Shown: one piece after another, positions 8,990-17,332 of the stretch
Numbering within the stretch: position 1 is the stretch's first letter
How the letters are laid out: every line of letters begins with the position of its first letter
From: Methylobacterium bullatum
Lineage (GTDB): Bacteria > Pseudomonadota > Alphaproteobacteria > Rhizobiales > Beijerinckiaceae
Assembly: GCA_902712845.1 (NCBI GenBank)
Contig: LR743504.1
Location: forward strand, 3,570,001-3,634,000
DNA: 64,000 nt
Reading direction: 5' to 3'
The notes under the pieces: model-generated
Databases searched by the model: none
Seen by the model: the letters and a program-made list of their open reading frames with translations, nothing else
Told to the model about the DNA's origin: nothing
Position numbers and translations under genes: made by a program

Positions 8990-10965
8990 CGTCCCCCTCC
9001 CACCAGGGCAGCGGCACCCGAAACGCTGAACGATGCGGTCGAGGCGCGCTTCCCCGCGGGTCGCTTGGCCGAGGCGGGATGATCGAACGACGGTGTCACG
9101 GCCTGTTCCGGTCCGAGGGGCGGCTTGAGTTCGGCGCGGGATTCGGGTTCGGGACGGAAATGGGATCTGACCGGACGCGCCGGCTCCACGGAGCGTGCCG
9201 GCTCCGCTCGCGCCACGGGTTCGACGGCCGGCTTGCTATCCGGCTCCTTCGCTCCGCCGCGAAAGAAGGCCATGGCCGATCGCCGGGGTGTGGGGAGATC
9301 CGCCGCGCGGAAGGCGCGGGGGGTCGCGGGGATCCGGCTGTCCCTGGGGGCACGCGGCGCGACCGGCGCCTCGACCGAACGGGTCAGCGGGGCCGGCTCG
9401 GGCATGCGGGTGGGCTCGGGAGCCTGCTTGGCCAGCGGCACTTCCTTGGCTGGCGGAGCGTCCTTGGCTGAAGGGGCTTGCGTCTGCTCGGGTGCCTGCG
9501 CTGACGCGAAGGCCCGGGCCGGCCTCGACACGCGCTCGGGCCGGCCGAAACGCGCCCAGTCCTCGAGCAGGGCGAGGAACACGCCGAGGCCGAGGCCCGC
9601 CAGGAGGCCCATCACCATCAGCGTGCGCGCCGGCGGTGGGAAGCTGCGCATGATCGGCTTCGTCGCGGCGGAGACGACACGGGCATTGCCCATGTCGAGA
9701 TAGGCCTGCTGGCCGGTCTCGCGCGAGCGGGTGAGGAAGGCCTCGTAGACCGAGCGGCTGGCCTCGGCCTCTCGCTCGAGCTCACGCAGGCGGATCGAGG
9801 CCTGGGCGAGACCGACCGTGCGGCCCTTGGCCTGGTCGAAGTTCTTCTCCAGGGCCGATGCGGTGGCCCGCGCCTTGGCGAGGTCGGTCTGGGCCGCCTG
9901 GGCGAAGCGGGCGACCTCCTGGTCGATGGAGCGCCGCGCCTGGGCGACCTGCTTGGCCATGGAGGTGACGGCGGGATGGCGTGGCCCAAGTTCGTTGGTG
10001 AGTTCGGCCTGTCGACGGGTGAGTTCCGCGTATTGGCCGCGCAGGCCGGCCACGGTCTGCGAGGCGAGGACATCGTCCGTCGCCCCGGCATCCAGGCCGG
10101 CGCGGGCGATGCGCTGGCTCTGATCGACGCGGGCCTGCGCCTCCACCACACGCGCGAGGGCGGCGGCGAGCTGCGCGTTGATCTGCGTCAGTTGCTGATC
10201 GCTGACGAGGGCGTCGCGGGTGCCCACGAGCCCGGTCTCGGCGCGGTAGGCCTGAACCCGGTTCTCGGCGGCGTTGAGGGCGTTGCGCAACTCGCCGAGG
10301 CGCGCGGTGAGGCCGGAATTGGCGCGGTTGGCCGCATCCGTCCGGCTGGCGGCATCCTCGGCGAGGTAGGCCGCCACGACGGCATTGGCGAGGCGGGCGG
10401 CCTTCGCCGCCTCCCGAGACCAGACCGAGACGTCGATCACGTAGGTCCGGCCCGTCCGTCGCACGGAGAGGCGCTGCTGCAGCAGGGCGATCGCCGCATT
10501 CGCGTCGCCCTCGGCATCCGGCGGCGCGTCCGGGCTCCCGAGGCCCAGGGCGGCGGCGATCTTCGAGACCGTCCCGCCGGACGCGCCCGCGAACTCGTCG
10601 TCCTTGGTGAGGCCGGTGGCATCGACGGCCCGGCGCAACACGCTGCTGGAGGTGATGAGGCGGGTCTGGCTCTCCACCACGCTCTGATAGGCGTTGGAAT
10701 CCTGGCCGCCGGTGGTCAATTCGCGGGAGACCAGGTTCAGGTCGCGCGGGTCGATGTAGATCTGCGCCTCGGCGGTGTAGCGCGGGGTCAGCATCTTTCC
10801 CGCGGCGAGGCCGATCCCCGCCAGAGCGAGGGCGCAGGCGAGGATCCAGACGATGCGACGGCGCAGGGCCGAGAACACGCCTCCGACGGACAGGCGAAAC
10901 GCGCTCCGCTCCGGCTCGGCTGCACCGGGCCTGCCGGATGCCGGGGGATCGTCGTAGACCAACAT
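8986..10965 (-). CDS. Wzz/GumC-type polysaccharide chain-length/export protein
   Basis: A 659-residue inner-membrane protein with the architecture of the polysaccharide co-polymerase family. It has an N-terminal transmembrane segment (about residues 40-65), a Wzz-type periplasmic domain starting TPRYTAEAQIYIDPRD, long coiled-coil helices, and a second transmembrane segment preceded by a GNVR-like region (ARVVSAATKPIMRSFPPP). No C-terminal tyrosine-kinase domain (Walker motifs) follows. Instead there is a Pro/Ala/Arg-rich tail of about 165 residues. GGGAGG precedes the ATG at 10965 by 5 bases, which decides this start over longer in-frame ATGs. It probably controls chain length or export of the polysaccharide made by this locus. 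Confidence 0.9.
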   Translation of the reverse strand: MLVYDDPPASGRPGAAEPERSAFRLSVGGVFSALRRRIVWILACALALAGIGLAAGKMLTPRYTAEAQIYIDPRDLNLVSRELTTGGQDSNAYQSVVESQTRLITSSSVLRRAVDATGLTKDDEFAGASGGTVSKIAAALGLGSPDAPPDAEGDANAAIALLQQRLSVRRTGRTYVIDVSVWSREAAKAARLANAVVAAYLAEDAASRTDAANRANSGLTARLGELRNALNAAENRVQAYRAETGLVGTRDALVSDQQLTQINAQLAAALARVVEAQARVDQSQRIARAGLDAGATDDVLASQTVAGLRGQYAELTRRQAELTNELGPRHPAVTSMAKQVAQARRSIDQEVARFAQAAQTDLAKARATASALEKNFDQAKGRTVGLAQASIRLRELEREAEASRSVYEAFLTRSRETGQQAYLDMGNARVVSAATKPIMRSFPPPARTLMVMGLLAGLGLGVFLALLEDWARFGRPERVSRPARAFASAQAPEQTQAPSAKDAPPAKEVPLAKQAPEPTRMPEPAPLTRSVEAPVAPRAPRDSRIPATPRAFRAADLPTPRRSAMAFFRGGAKEPDSKPAVEPVARAEPARSVEPARPVRSHFRPEPESRAELKPPLGPEQAVTPSFDHPASAKRPAGKRASTASFSVSGAAALVGGGR

Positions 10966-11288
10966 CAATCGCCTCCCAACATCGCGGAATCTCGACGGAT
11001 AACGGGGCCCGGCGCGCACCGGGATTGCCGACTGGACGATCCCGTTTCCATCCGCCCCTGTCCCAGGCCGGCACACTTCGTGGAGCGCACGGCGGAATGC
11101 ACGAGGGAATAGCAACTGCGAGTCCAAATTAGATTAAATTCTCAGTCGCCCATCAATGAATGCGTCACGACGCGAAACGATGATGAATCACGTCTTTACG
11201 CGGCCCGCCGGAAACGGACGGGACATCTGACGACACGGTGTCGTGACCACGCCGGACCGGACGGAAAGCTACCCGGATGCGGTCGGGA
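10966..11288. other. Intergenic region upstream of the chain-length gene
   Basis: A 323-base region with a locally AT-rich core at about 11120-11170, containing a candidate minus-strand promoter. No ORF with gene-like composition is seen. Confidence 0.5.
11128..11156 (-). promoter_or_regulatory. Candidate sigma-70-like promoter for the chain-length gene
   Basis: On the minus strand TTGATG (11151-11156) and TCTAAT (11128-11133) are separated by exactly 17 bases, in the only AT-rich patch of the region. Match to consensus is 4/6 and 5/6. The initiation point would lie about 150 bases upstream of the chain-length ATG. Confidence 0.45.
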
Positions 11289-12167
11289 TCACGGATCGCG
11301 CGGGCCGCCTTCCGCGAGCCGCACCGGGACCTCGCTCGAAGGACGGGATGCCTTCTCCATGGGGCAACGCTCCGCGGCGACACCACGCGCTCGCGCCATC
11401 CCTTGCGCGATCGAGACCACCGGAATGCCGCGCCGGCCGGCGGCCGCGAGGGTGGCCTCCAGCAGGCCGGGGGAGCAGCCATAGGGGCTCGCTCCCTCGG
11501 CGACGTCGTGACCGAAGAAGATGACCCAGCCGTTGCGGGTCACCGCCTCGTCCATCAGGCGGGCGAGGAGACCCGCGTCGAGGTAGCGGTCGAAGAGCGG
11601 GTTCGCGCGCAGGAAGTAACGGTCGATGCGGCCGGCATTCAGGCCCGGCATGATGCTGCGGCCCGACCCGTAGGTCCGGCTCAGCACGCGCTTTGCGGCC
11701 AGCGACGCATACCCGTAGGGAAAGGCGAAGTTCTCCAGCGTCAGTCCGGGCAGGAGGGCGGCGAATGCGTCCCGGTTGCGCCCGATATCCGCGGCGAAGT
11801 CCCGCGCGTCGAGGGTGGGAACGAGGCTGTGGTCATGGGTATGGCAGCCGATCTCGTGCCCGCGGCGATGGATCTCCGCCAAGGCCTCGGCCCCGGCGAC
11901 CCGCCAATGCTCGGTGGCGGTGCCGAGGAGGGTGCGAGAGACGTAGAACGTGCCCTTGGCGCCATGGGCATCGAGGAGGGCGGCCCCTGTGCTGCAGGCC
12001 GTGTCCGGCACGTCGTCGAAGGTGATGCTCACCATCGGGCCGGAGAGGCGGGGGAGCGCGGGCGCGGTCGGGACATGCCGCGACAGACGATGCGAGAGCC
12101 GCGCCCGCAGCGAGAGCCGGGCCTTGAGTTCGGTCGCGTCGCGATCGAGGATGGCGTCGGGGGTCAT
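11289..12167 (-). CDS. Polysaccharide deacetylase (NodB-homology domain)
   Basis: A 292-residue carbohydrate esterase 4-type protein expected to remove N- or O-acetyl groups from a polysaccharide. The catalytic motif 1 is seen as SITFDDVPDTA and motif 2 as GHEIGCHTHDHS (metal-binding His pair). FAFPYGYAS resembles motif 3. There is no signal peptide at the chosen start. The ATG overlaps the stop of the small upstream ORF (ATGA), so the two are translationally coupled. Its position in the surface-polysaccharide locus suggests it modifies that polymer. Confidence 0.88.
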   Translation of the reverse strand: MTPDAILDRDATELKARLSLRARLSHRLSRHVPTAPALPRLSGPMVSITFDDVPDTACSTGAALLDAHGAKGTFYVSRTLLGTATEHWRVAGAEALAEIHRRGHEIGCHTHDHSLVPTLDARDFAADIGRNRDAFAALLPGLTLENFAFPYGYASLAAKRVLSRTYGSGRSIMPGLNAGRIDRYFLRANPLFDRYLDAGLLARLMDEAVTRNGWVIFFGHDVAEGASPYGCSPGLLEATLAAAGRRGIPVVSIAQGMARARGVAAERCPMEKASRPSSEVPVRLAEGGPRDP

Positions 12168-12421
12168 TGCGGCGTCGGATGCCCGGCCCGCTCGCGCAGC
12201 ACGAGATGATCGTCTCCGTGCCGCAGGTCGATGCGCCGTCCCGCCGCGAGGTTGGCCGGATCCGTCCCCCCGTCGACGAGGACGGCCAGCCGAGGACGGC
12301 GCCCCCGCGTCTCCGCGCCGAACCCGACCTCACCGGCCGGCATCTCCGTGTCGTGGTGGAGATCGTCCAGCTCAGCACGCATCGACACCGCCGAGGTTTC
12401 CTTCCCTGCCATGTCCCGCAT
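12164..12421 (-). CDS. Small hypothetical protein coupled to the deacetylase
   Basis: An 85-residue, Asp/Glu/Arg-rich protein with no transmembrane segment. Its stop overlaps the deacetylase ATG by 4 bases, the best evidence that it is real. The start is uncertain: ATG at 12421 or the second ATG at 12412; the frame also runs open to an ATG at 12547. The segment RRPRLAVLVDGGTDPANLAAGRRIDLR is the most structured part. I do not recognise the family. Confidence 0.5.
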   Translation of the reverse strand: MRDMAGKETSAVSMRAELDDLHHDTEMPAGEVGFGAETRGRRPRLAVLVDGGTDPANLAAGRRIDLRHGDDHLVLRERAGHPTPQ

Positions 12422-12610
12422 GCTCCGTCGCTCTTTCGTCGTGACGGGCGGGACGCAGCCGCAGCCATGCGACAGGGGCACCCGTCGTCCCATGGTGATC
12501 GCACGACGAACGTTACTTTTCCAAGTATCGAGTCGACGGAGATTCAAGGCGCCAGCACGCGTGTGTCTTCATCCTTAAGCGTCCAGGTTTCGAGAGCGTG
12601 AATCCCAGGC

Positions 12611-13591
12611 TTAGGCCGCGTCCGTCCGGCGTTTTGCTTTCTCCGCCCGGCGCGCGGAATGAAACCACTCCAGGCTCGCGCGGACGGTCGAGAGCGGCGT
12701 CGAGCCGAAGGACTGGATGCAGAAGGCCCGCTCCGTCGGCGTCGCGGCGTCCAGCATCGCCAAGATGTCGGGCTCGCTCAGGGCGTCGTCGTCCCAATGG
12801 GTCCGGCAGAAGCTCTGCGCCGTCACCGCGTGCCGTGCCATGGCCGAGGGCGTGTTGGCGACGAAGGTGCCGTAGATCATGTATTCGGAGAAATTACGGT
12901 CCCGGCACAGGGCGGCGACCCAGCCATGGCCGGTCACCGCCTCGATCCGGTCGGTCATCGCGCGCGCCGTCGCCTGGTCCCAGATGATGATCTGGTCGAT
13001 GTAATCGTCGGCGGGCACACTCTGGGGCTTGGTGCCGAGGAGACGGCTCGCGGTGCCGATCCACAGGGTGTGGCGCGGCCGGTTGGCCACGACACCGCCG
13101 GGATGGACGTGGAACGGCGTCGGATTCGGCTCGGCCAGCGCGGCGAGGTCGAAATCCCGGAAGAAGTAGATGTCGGAATCGATCAGGCAGTAGCGTGCCT
13201 CCGGCAGCCGGCGCGTGGCCTCGATCTTCACGATCTGCTGGATGTGCCAGCCGCTGACCGGCTTGCCGAAGGGCGTGAACCAGTAGCGGCGCCCGCGCCA
13301 GCGCAGGACGGGAATCGGCCGCATCCACCAGGGCAGGAACTGCGACAGCGGCAGGATGCGGCGATCGGGGCGGGCAAAGCGCGCGAACAGCGCCACGTCC
13401 TCGTCGTCGACGATGACGTAATGGCAGCCGCGCGGCGTGGCATGTCGGTCGATGGTCTCGAACAGCAGGGCGCACCGCTCCAGGTCGCCCCGGTGGCTGA
13501 GCGTGATCAGGCCCACGGTCTCGGCTCGGTCCCGCTCGGCCCGGTCCTGCCCCGCGGCTGCGGAGGCACGGTCTCCGGTCTCGGCCTTCAT
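12611..13591 (-). CDS. DUF6492-like protein, probable glycosyltransferase-type enzyme
   Basis: A 326-residue cytoplasmic protein. It begins with a glycosyltransferase-like fold (VGLITLSHRGDLERCALLFETID, then HYVIVDDEDVALF) and has a D-x-D-type motif in YCLIDSDIYFFRDFDL, common to nucleotide-sugar enzymes. It resembles the DUF6492 proteins found in polysaccharide loci. AAGGAGGTG lies 4 bases before the ATG at 13591 and fixes the start despite a longer open frame. It follows the flippase gene by about 100 bases on the same strand. Sugar specificity cannot be predicted. Confidence 0.75.
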   Translation of the reverse strand: MKAETGDRASAAAGQDRAERDRAETVGLITLSHRGDLERCALLFETIDRHATPRGCHYVIVDDEDVALFARFARPDRRILPLSQFLPWWMRPIPVLRWRGRRYWFTPFGKPVSGWHIQQIVKIEATRRLPEARYCLIDSDIYFFRDFDLAALAEPNPTPFHVHPGGVVANRPRHTLWIGTASRLLGTKPQSVPADDYIDQIIIWDQATARAMTDRIEAVTGHGWVAALCRDRNFSEYMIYGTFVANTPSAMARHAVTAQSFCRTHWDDDALSEPDILAMLDAATPTERAFCIQSFGSTPLSTVRASLEWFHSARRAEKAKRRTDAA

Positions 13592-13692
13592 GCGCACCTC
13601 CTTCGATCCGCCGTCCCTGATCGGGGGGGACCCTGCGCCGGGAAGGGTGAAGGATTCCGTCATCGCACGGTGCCTGTCTCGGGGTGTCGCGA

Positions 13693-15009
13693 TCACGGTG
13701 CCGTGTTCCGCCACAAAAGTCCGTAGAGGGTCAAGAAGGAGAACGCGTAGATCGCGACATAGATCGCGTTCAGCCACAGGCTCCACTGCGCCGGATCGGG
13801 AAGAGCCGTGAGGAGCAGGATGAAGGCCGCCGCCTTGAAGGCGATGAGCGCGGCGGTGACACCGGCACGCAGCCCCATCCGGCCGAAGGCGAAGAACAAT
13901 TCGCCCTGGAACTCCAGAAGGTTGCGCACCGCCGGCACGGCGACGATGACGGTGAGCATGCCGTAGGCCGCCGACACGTTCGGGCCGAGAAGATCGGGCC
14001 GGATGTGCAGGACGGCGACCATGAAGACGAGGGCGCCCGTCGAGACGGACGCCACCATCGCCTCCACCTTCAGGCATTCGCGCAAGGACGCGCGGGTGGC
14101 GCGGCCGGCCTGGATGAGCTTGCGCGAATACATCATGAACATCGGCCGCAGCGGCACCCCGGTGAGATCGATGAGCCGCATCGAGATGGCGTAGATGCCC
14201 GCCATGCGCTCGCCGGCGAGCGTTAGGACGATGAGCTTGTCGATCTCGCCCTGGGCCAGGAACATGAAGTAGGAGGCGGCGTAGAGCAGCCCGTCGCGCA
14301 GCCGGCCCTTGAGCAGGACCGCTCGGAACCGCATCCGCGTGCGCGGGTGGAAGAGAAAGGCGAGGACGGTCACCGAGACCGCGTTGCCGACGAGATAGTA
14401 GAGGGCCCAGGTCTCGGCATCGCCGCCGCCCGCGGCCCAGAACGCCACGGCGGCGGCGGCGCGAAAGCCCACCGGAAGCGACACCACGGTGGCCGCGGCG
14501 GCGTAGCGGCCGAGTCCGTTGTTCACCTGGACGAGGAGCTCGATCTGGCGCCAGAGCGCCACCTCGACCACGATGATCGCGAGATAGCCGGGCAGGGCGA
14601 TCACGTCGCGGAACAGCAGGACGTAGAGGGCCAGCGAGAGGCCGAGCATGATCGGCAAGGCGAGCCCGAAACAGGCATAGTAGACGGCGAGATATCCTCC
14701 CATCGACGAGCGCCGGCCGGCGGCGGAGCGCATCACGAAGGATTGGAAGCCGAAGCCCGCCAGACAGCCGATCATCACGCCCGCCGCCGAGACGGAGGCG
14801 AAGACGCCCATCTCCGCGAGGCTCAGCGTGTTGGCGAGAACCAGGAAGTAGACCATCTGGAGCACGAGGCGCCCGCCGGCGCCGGCCAGGAGCTGGCCGT
14901 AGCCGATCAGCACGGTGCGGTGGGTCGACCATGCGCCGGCGACGAGGCGTAGGGGCGCGAGGCGGCGTCCCGCGCCGGGTGTCGGATTTCGGGACGATTG
15001 GGCGGTCAT
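13693..15009 (-). CDS. Polysaccharide flippase (Wzx/MOP-type membrane protein)
   Basis: A 438-residue protein with about 12 hydrophobic segments spread over its whole length, matching lipopolysaccharide-biosynthesis/MATE-like flippases. It probably moves lipid-linked repeat units across the inner membrane. The ATG at 15009 is chosen because it precedes the first hydrophobic segments; the upstream open frame is antisense to the following gene's promoter region and looks non-coding. It is divergent from the GH10 gene, with 268 bases between them that must hold both promoters. Confidence 0.85.
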   Translation of the reverse strand: MTAQSSRNPTPGAGRRLAPLRLVAGAWSTHRTVLIGYGQLLAGAGGRLVLQMVYFLVLANTLSLAEMGVFASVSAAGVMIGCLAGFGFQSFVMRSAAGRRSSMGGYLAVYYACFGLALPIMLGLSLALYVLLFRDVIALPGYLAIIVVEVALWRQIELLVQVNNGLGRYAAAATVVSLPVGFRAAAAVAFWAAGGGDAETWALYYLVGNAVSVTVLAFLFHPRTRMRFRAVLLKGRLRDGLLYAASYFMFLAQGEIDKLIVLTLAGERMAGIYAISMRLIDLTGVPLRPMFMMYSRKLIQAGRATRASLRECLKVEAMVASVSTGALVFMVAVLHIRPDLLGPNVSAAYGMLTVIVAVPAVRNLLEFQGELFFAFGRMGLRAGVTAALIAFKAAAFILLLTALPDPAQWSLWLNAIYVAIYAFSFLTLYGLLWRNTAP

Positions 15010-15277
15010 GGCCGATGCATCCGCAGAGCCCGTGCCACGAAACGGGGCAGGAGGAGGGCCGGCCTCGCCCGAGGCGGGCGGGTCGGAACGAGGCGCCGTC
15101 GAGGTCTGGTGCCAAGGTGCATGGTTCGATCGCCGGGCGGCGGACGGCATGCCACACCGATCGAACCTATGGGGACGTCTATCATCTCCTGTGCGGACCC
15201 GAACTTGCAAAATCGTTCGCCATGCCCCGGTGGAATGTGCCGTTTTGGACGTTTCCCACCCTTCGCGAGGTTTCGGC

Positions 15278-16357
15278 ATGAGACAGGGCTTTCCCCATCG
15301 CCGGTCCGTCCTCAAGGGAGCTTTGGGCGGCGTGCTCGGCGCGGGAGGCATCCTGCACGACCGTCCGGTCCTCGCCGCTCCGCGAAAGAAGATCCCGTTC
15401 GGCGCCGCCGTCCGGGGGGACGCGCTCATGACGGATGCCGGCTACGGTGCCGCGCTCGCGGAGAGGTGCCGCCTGCTGGTGCCGGAGGGCGGCCTGAAAT
15501 GGCCAGTCCTGCGGCCGGACCGGGAGACGTTCGATTTCGGCGAAGCCGACCGGATCGCCACTTTCGCCCGCCGCAACGGGCTCGGCCTGCGCGGGCACAC
15601 CCTGGCCTGGTATGGCGGAATGCCGGCCTGGGCAGAGGCGATCACCAGCCGGGTCGAGGCGGAATGGGTGCTGACCGGTCATATCGAGACGGTGGTGTCC
15701 CGCTATCGCGGTTTCATCGGTTCGTGGGACGTGGTGAACGAGCCGATGCCCGACGATCCTGCCTCGCCGCAGGACCTGCGCCCCTTCGTCTGGACGCGGA
15801 CTCTCGGGGCCGAATACATCCCGATCGCCTTCAAGGCCGCCCACGCGGCCGATCCCGCGGCCCGGCTCGTCCTCAACGAATACGACATCGAGTATGTCGG
15901 CCCGCGCTTCGCCATGCGGCGCGCCGGCATCCTCGCCATCGCGCGCTCCCTGCTCGACCGGGGCATCCCGATCCACGCCATCGGCCTGCAGGCTCACCTG
16001 TTCGCCGACCGGGAGATCGACCGGGACGGCCTTCAGGGCTTCCTGCGGGAGATCGCGGCGATGAAGCTCGACGTTCTGATCACCGAGCTCGACGTGATCG
16101 ATCTCGGCCTGCCGGGGGACGTGGCCCTCCGCGACGAGATCATCGCGCGGAAAGCGGCCGACTTCCTCCGGATCGTGGATGAGGTGATACCACCGAGCGA
16201 GGTTCTTACCTGGGGCATTACGGATCGTTATACCTGGGTGCCGATATACTTCACCCGTCCCGACGGCACGGCGAACCGGCCGCTTCCCCTGGATTCCGAC
16301 CTGAGGCCCAAGCCGCTGATGACCGTGATTGAGCGCTTCACCGGAAGCGCGTCGTGA
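15278..16357 (+). CDS. GH10-family glycosidase (endo-1,4-beta-xylanase-like), exported
   Basis: A 359-residue protein with a twin-arginine-like signal peptide (RRSVLKGALGGVLGAGG, residues 8-24). The GH10 catalytic residues are both present: the acid/base Glu at about 155 in WDVVNEP and the nucleophile Glu at about 270 in ITELDV. The substrate-site segments GHTLAWY and HAIGLQAH are also seen. Known members hydrolyse xylan-type beta-1,4 linkages. It overlaps the next glycosyltransferase start (GTGA) and sits inside a polysaccharide synthesis locus. A role in trimming or releasing the locus's own polymer is therefore at least as likely as plant xylan degradation. Confidence 0.93.
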   Translation: MRQGFPHRRSVLKGALGGVLGAGGILHDRPVLAAPRKKIPFGAAVRGDALMTDAGYGAALAERCRLLVPEGGLKWPVLRPDRETFDFGEADRIATFARRNGLGLRGHTLAWYGGMPAWAEAITSRVEAEWVLTGHIETVVSRYRGFIGSWDVVNEPMPDDPASPQDLRPFVWTRTLGAEYIPIAFKAAHAADPAARLVLNEYDIEYVGPRFAMRRAGILAIARSLLDRGIPIHAIGLQAHLFADREIDRDGLQGFLREIAAMKLDVLITELDVIDLGLPGDVALRDEIIARKAADFLRIVDEVIPPSEVLTWGITDRYTWVPIYFTRPDGTANRPLPLDSDLRPKPLMTVIERFTGSAS

Positions 16358-17319
16358 AGGCGCGCGCCAATCCTTTCGACGCGGTGGTCTGCGTCCCGAC
16401 CTTCAAACGGCCGGAGCACCTCGTCCAGACCCTCGCCTCCCTGGCGCGCCAGCGGACCGGCCTCCGCTTCGCCGTCGTGGTGGTGGACAACGACGGCGCG
16501 TCGCAGGCCGGCCTGGCGGCCGCCGAGGCGGTGTTCGCCAAGGGTCCGCTCCAGGGCCAATGCGTGGTCGAGCAGCGCCAGGGCAATTGCTCGGCGATCA
16601 ACCGCGCCTTCACCACGGCCCTCGCGGCTTATCCCGAGACCCGTTATTTCCTGATGATCGACGACGACGAGCTGGCACAGCCCGACTGGCTGGAGCGCAT
16701 GGTGGCCACGGCGCAGCGCACGGGGGTCGGCATCGTCGGCGGCCCGGTGATCCCGCGCTTCGAACCGGGAACACGGCCCGGCCTCGACAGCCACCCCGCC
16801 TTCGCCCCCGCCTACGACAAGAGCGGGCCGGTTCCGATGATCTACGGCAGCGGCAATTGTCTGATTACGCGGCGCACCTTCGCGCTGATGGGAGCGCCGC
16901 CCTTCGACACGAGCTACAATTTCCTCGGCGGCGGCGACACCGACTTCTTCACCCGCGCCCGCCGCTCCGGCGTGACCTTCTACTGGGAGGCGGAGGCGGT
17001 CATCACCGAGACGGTCCCCCTCGCCCGCACGCGGACGGGCTGGCTCGCCGCACGCGGCCTGCGGATCGGCGCCATCAATTACCGGATCGAGCGCAAGCAT
17101 GCGCAGGGCAGTCTCGGCCTCGTGACCCTGGCCGGCAAATCCTTCGCCATCTTCGGGGTCTCGTTCGGACGCGCCATCCTCAATCTGGTGCGGACAAGGG
17201 AACCCACCATCGCCCTGCACCCGATCCTCGTGGCCCTCGGGCGCTGCTTCGCGGCCCTGGGCATCGAGCCGCAGCCCTACCGCGCCAGCACCCCGCGCCT
17301 GCGGACGCGCGGGAGATGA
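16354..17319 (+). CDS. Family 2 glycosyltransferase
   Basis: A 321-residue GT-A-fold enzyme with motifs in order: VVCVPTFKRPEHLVQTL, VVVDNDG, GNCSAINRA, the metal-binding D-D-D in YFLMIDDDELAQPDW, and GGGDTDFF as the acceptor-site acidic motif. It starts at a GTG whose GTGA overlaps the GH10 stop, so translation is coupled. A C-terminal hydrophobic patch (LVTLAGKSFAIFGVSFG) may associate with the membrane. It probably adds one sugar to the lipid-linked repeat unit. Confidence 0.92.
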   Translation: MKARANPFDAVVCVPTFKRPEHLVQTLASLARQRTGLRFAVVVVDNDGASQAGLAAAEAVFAKGPLQGQCVVEQRQGNCSAINRAFTTALAAYPETRYFLMIDDDELAQPDWLERMVATAQRTGVGIVGGPVIPRFEPGTRPGLDSHPAFAPAYDKSGPVPMIYGSGNCLITRRTFALMGAPPFDTSYNFLGGGDTDFFTRARRSGVTFYWEAEAVITETVPLARTRTGWLAARGLRIGAINYRIERKHAQGSLGLVTLAGKSFAIFGVSFGRAILNLVRTREPTIALHPILVALGRCFAALGIEPQPYRASTPRLRTRGR

Positions 17320-17332
17320 GGGCGGGAAACCG

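Noticed and set aside
12611..15157. 848-codon frame spanning the DUF6492-like and flippase genes
   Set aside because: Only its last 326 codons are coding; upstream it is antisense or out of frame to the flippase, and AAGGAGGTG marks the true start at 13591.
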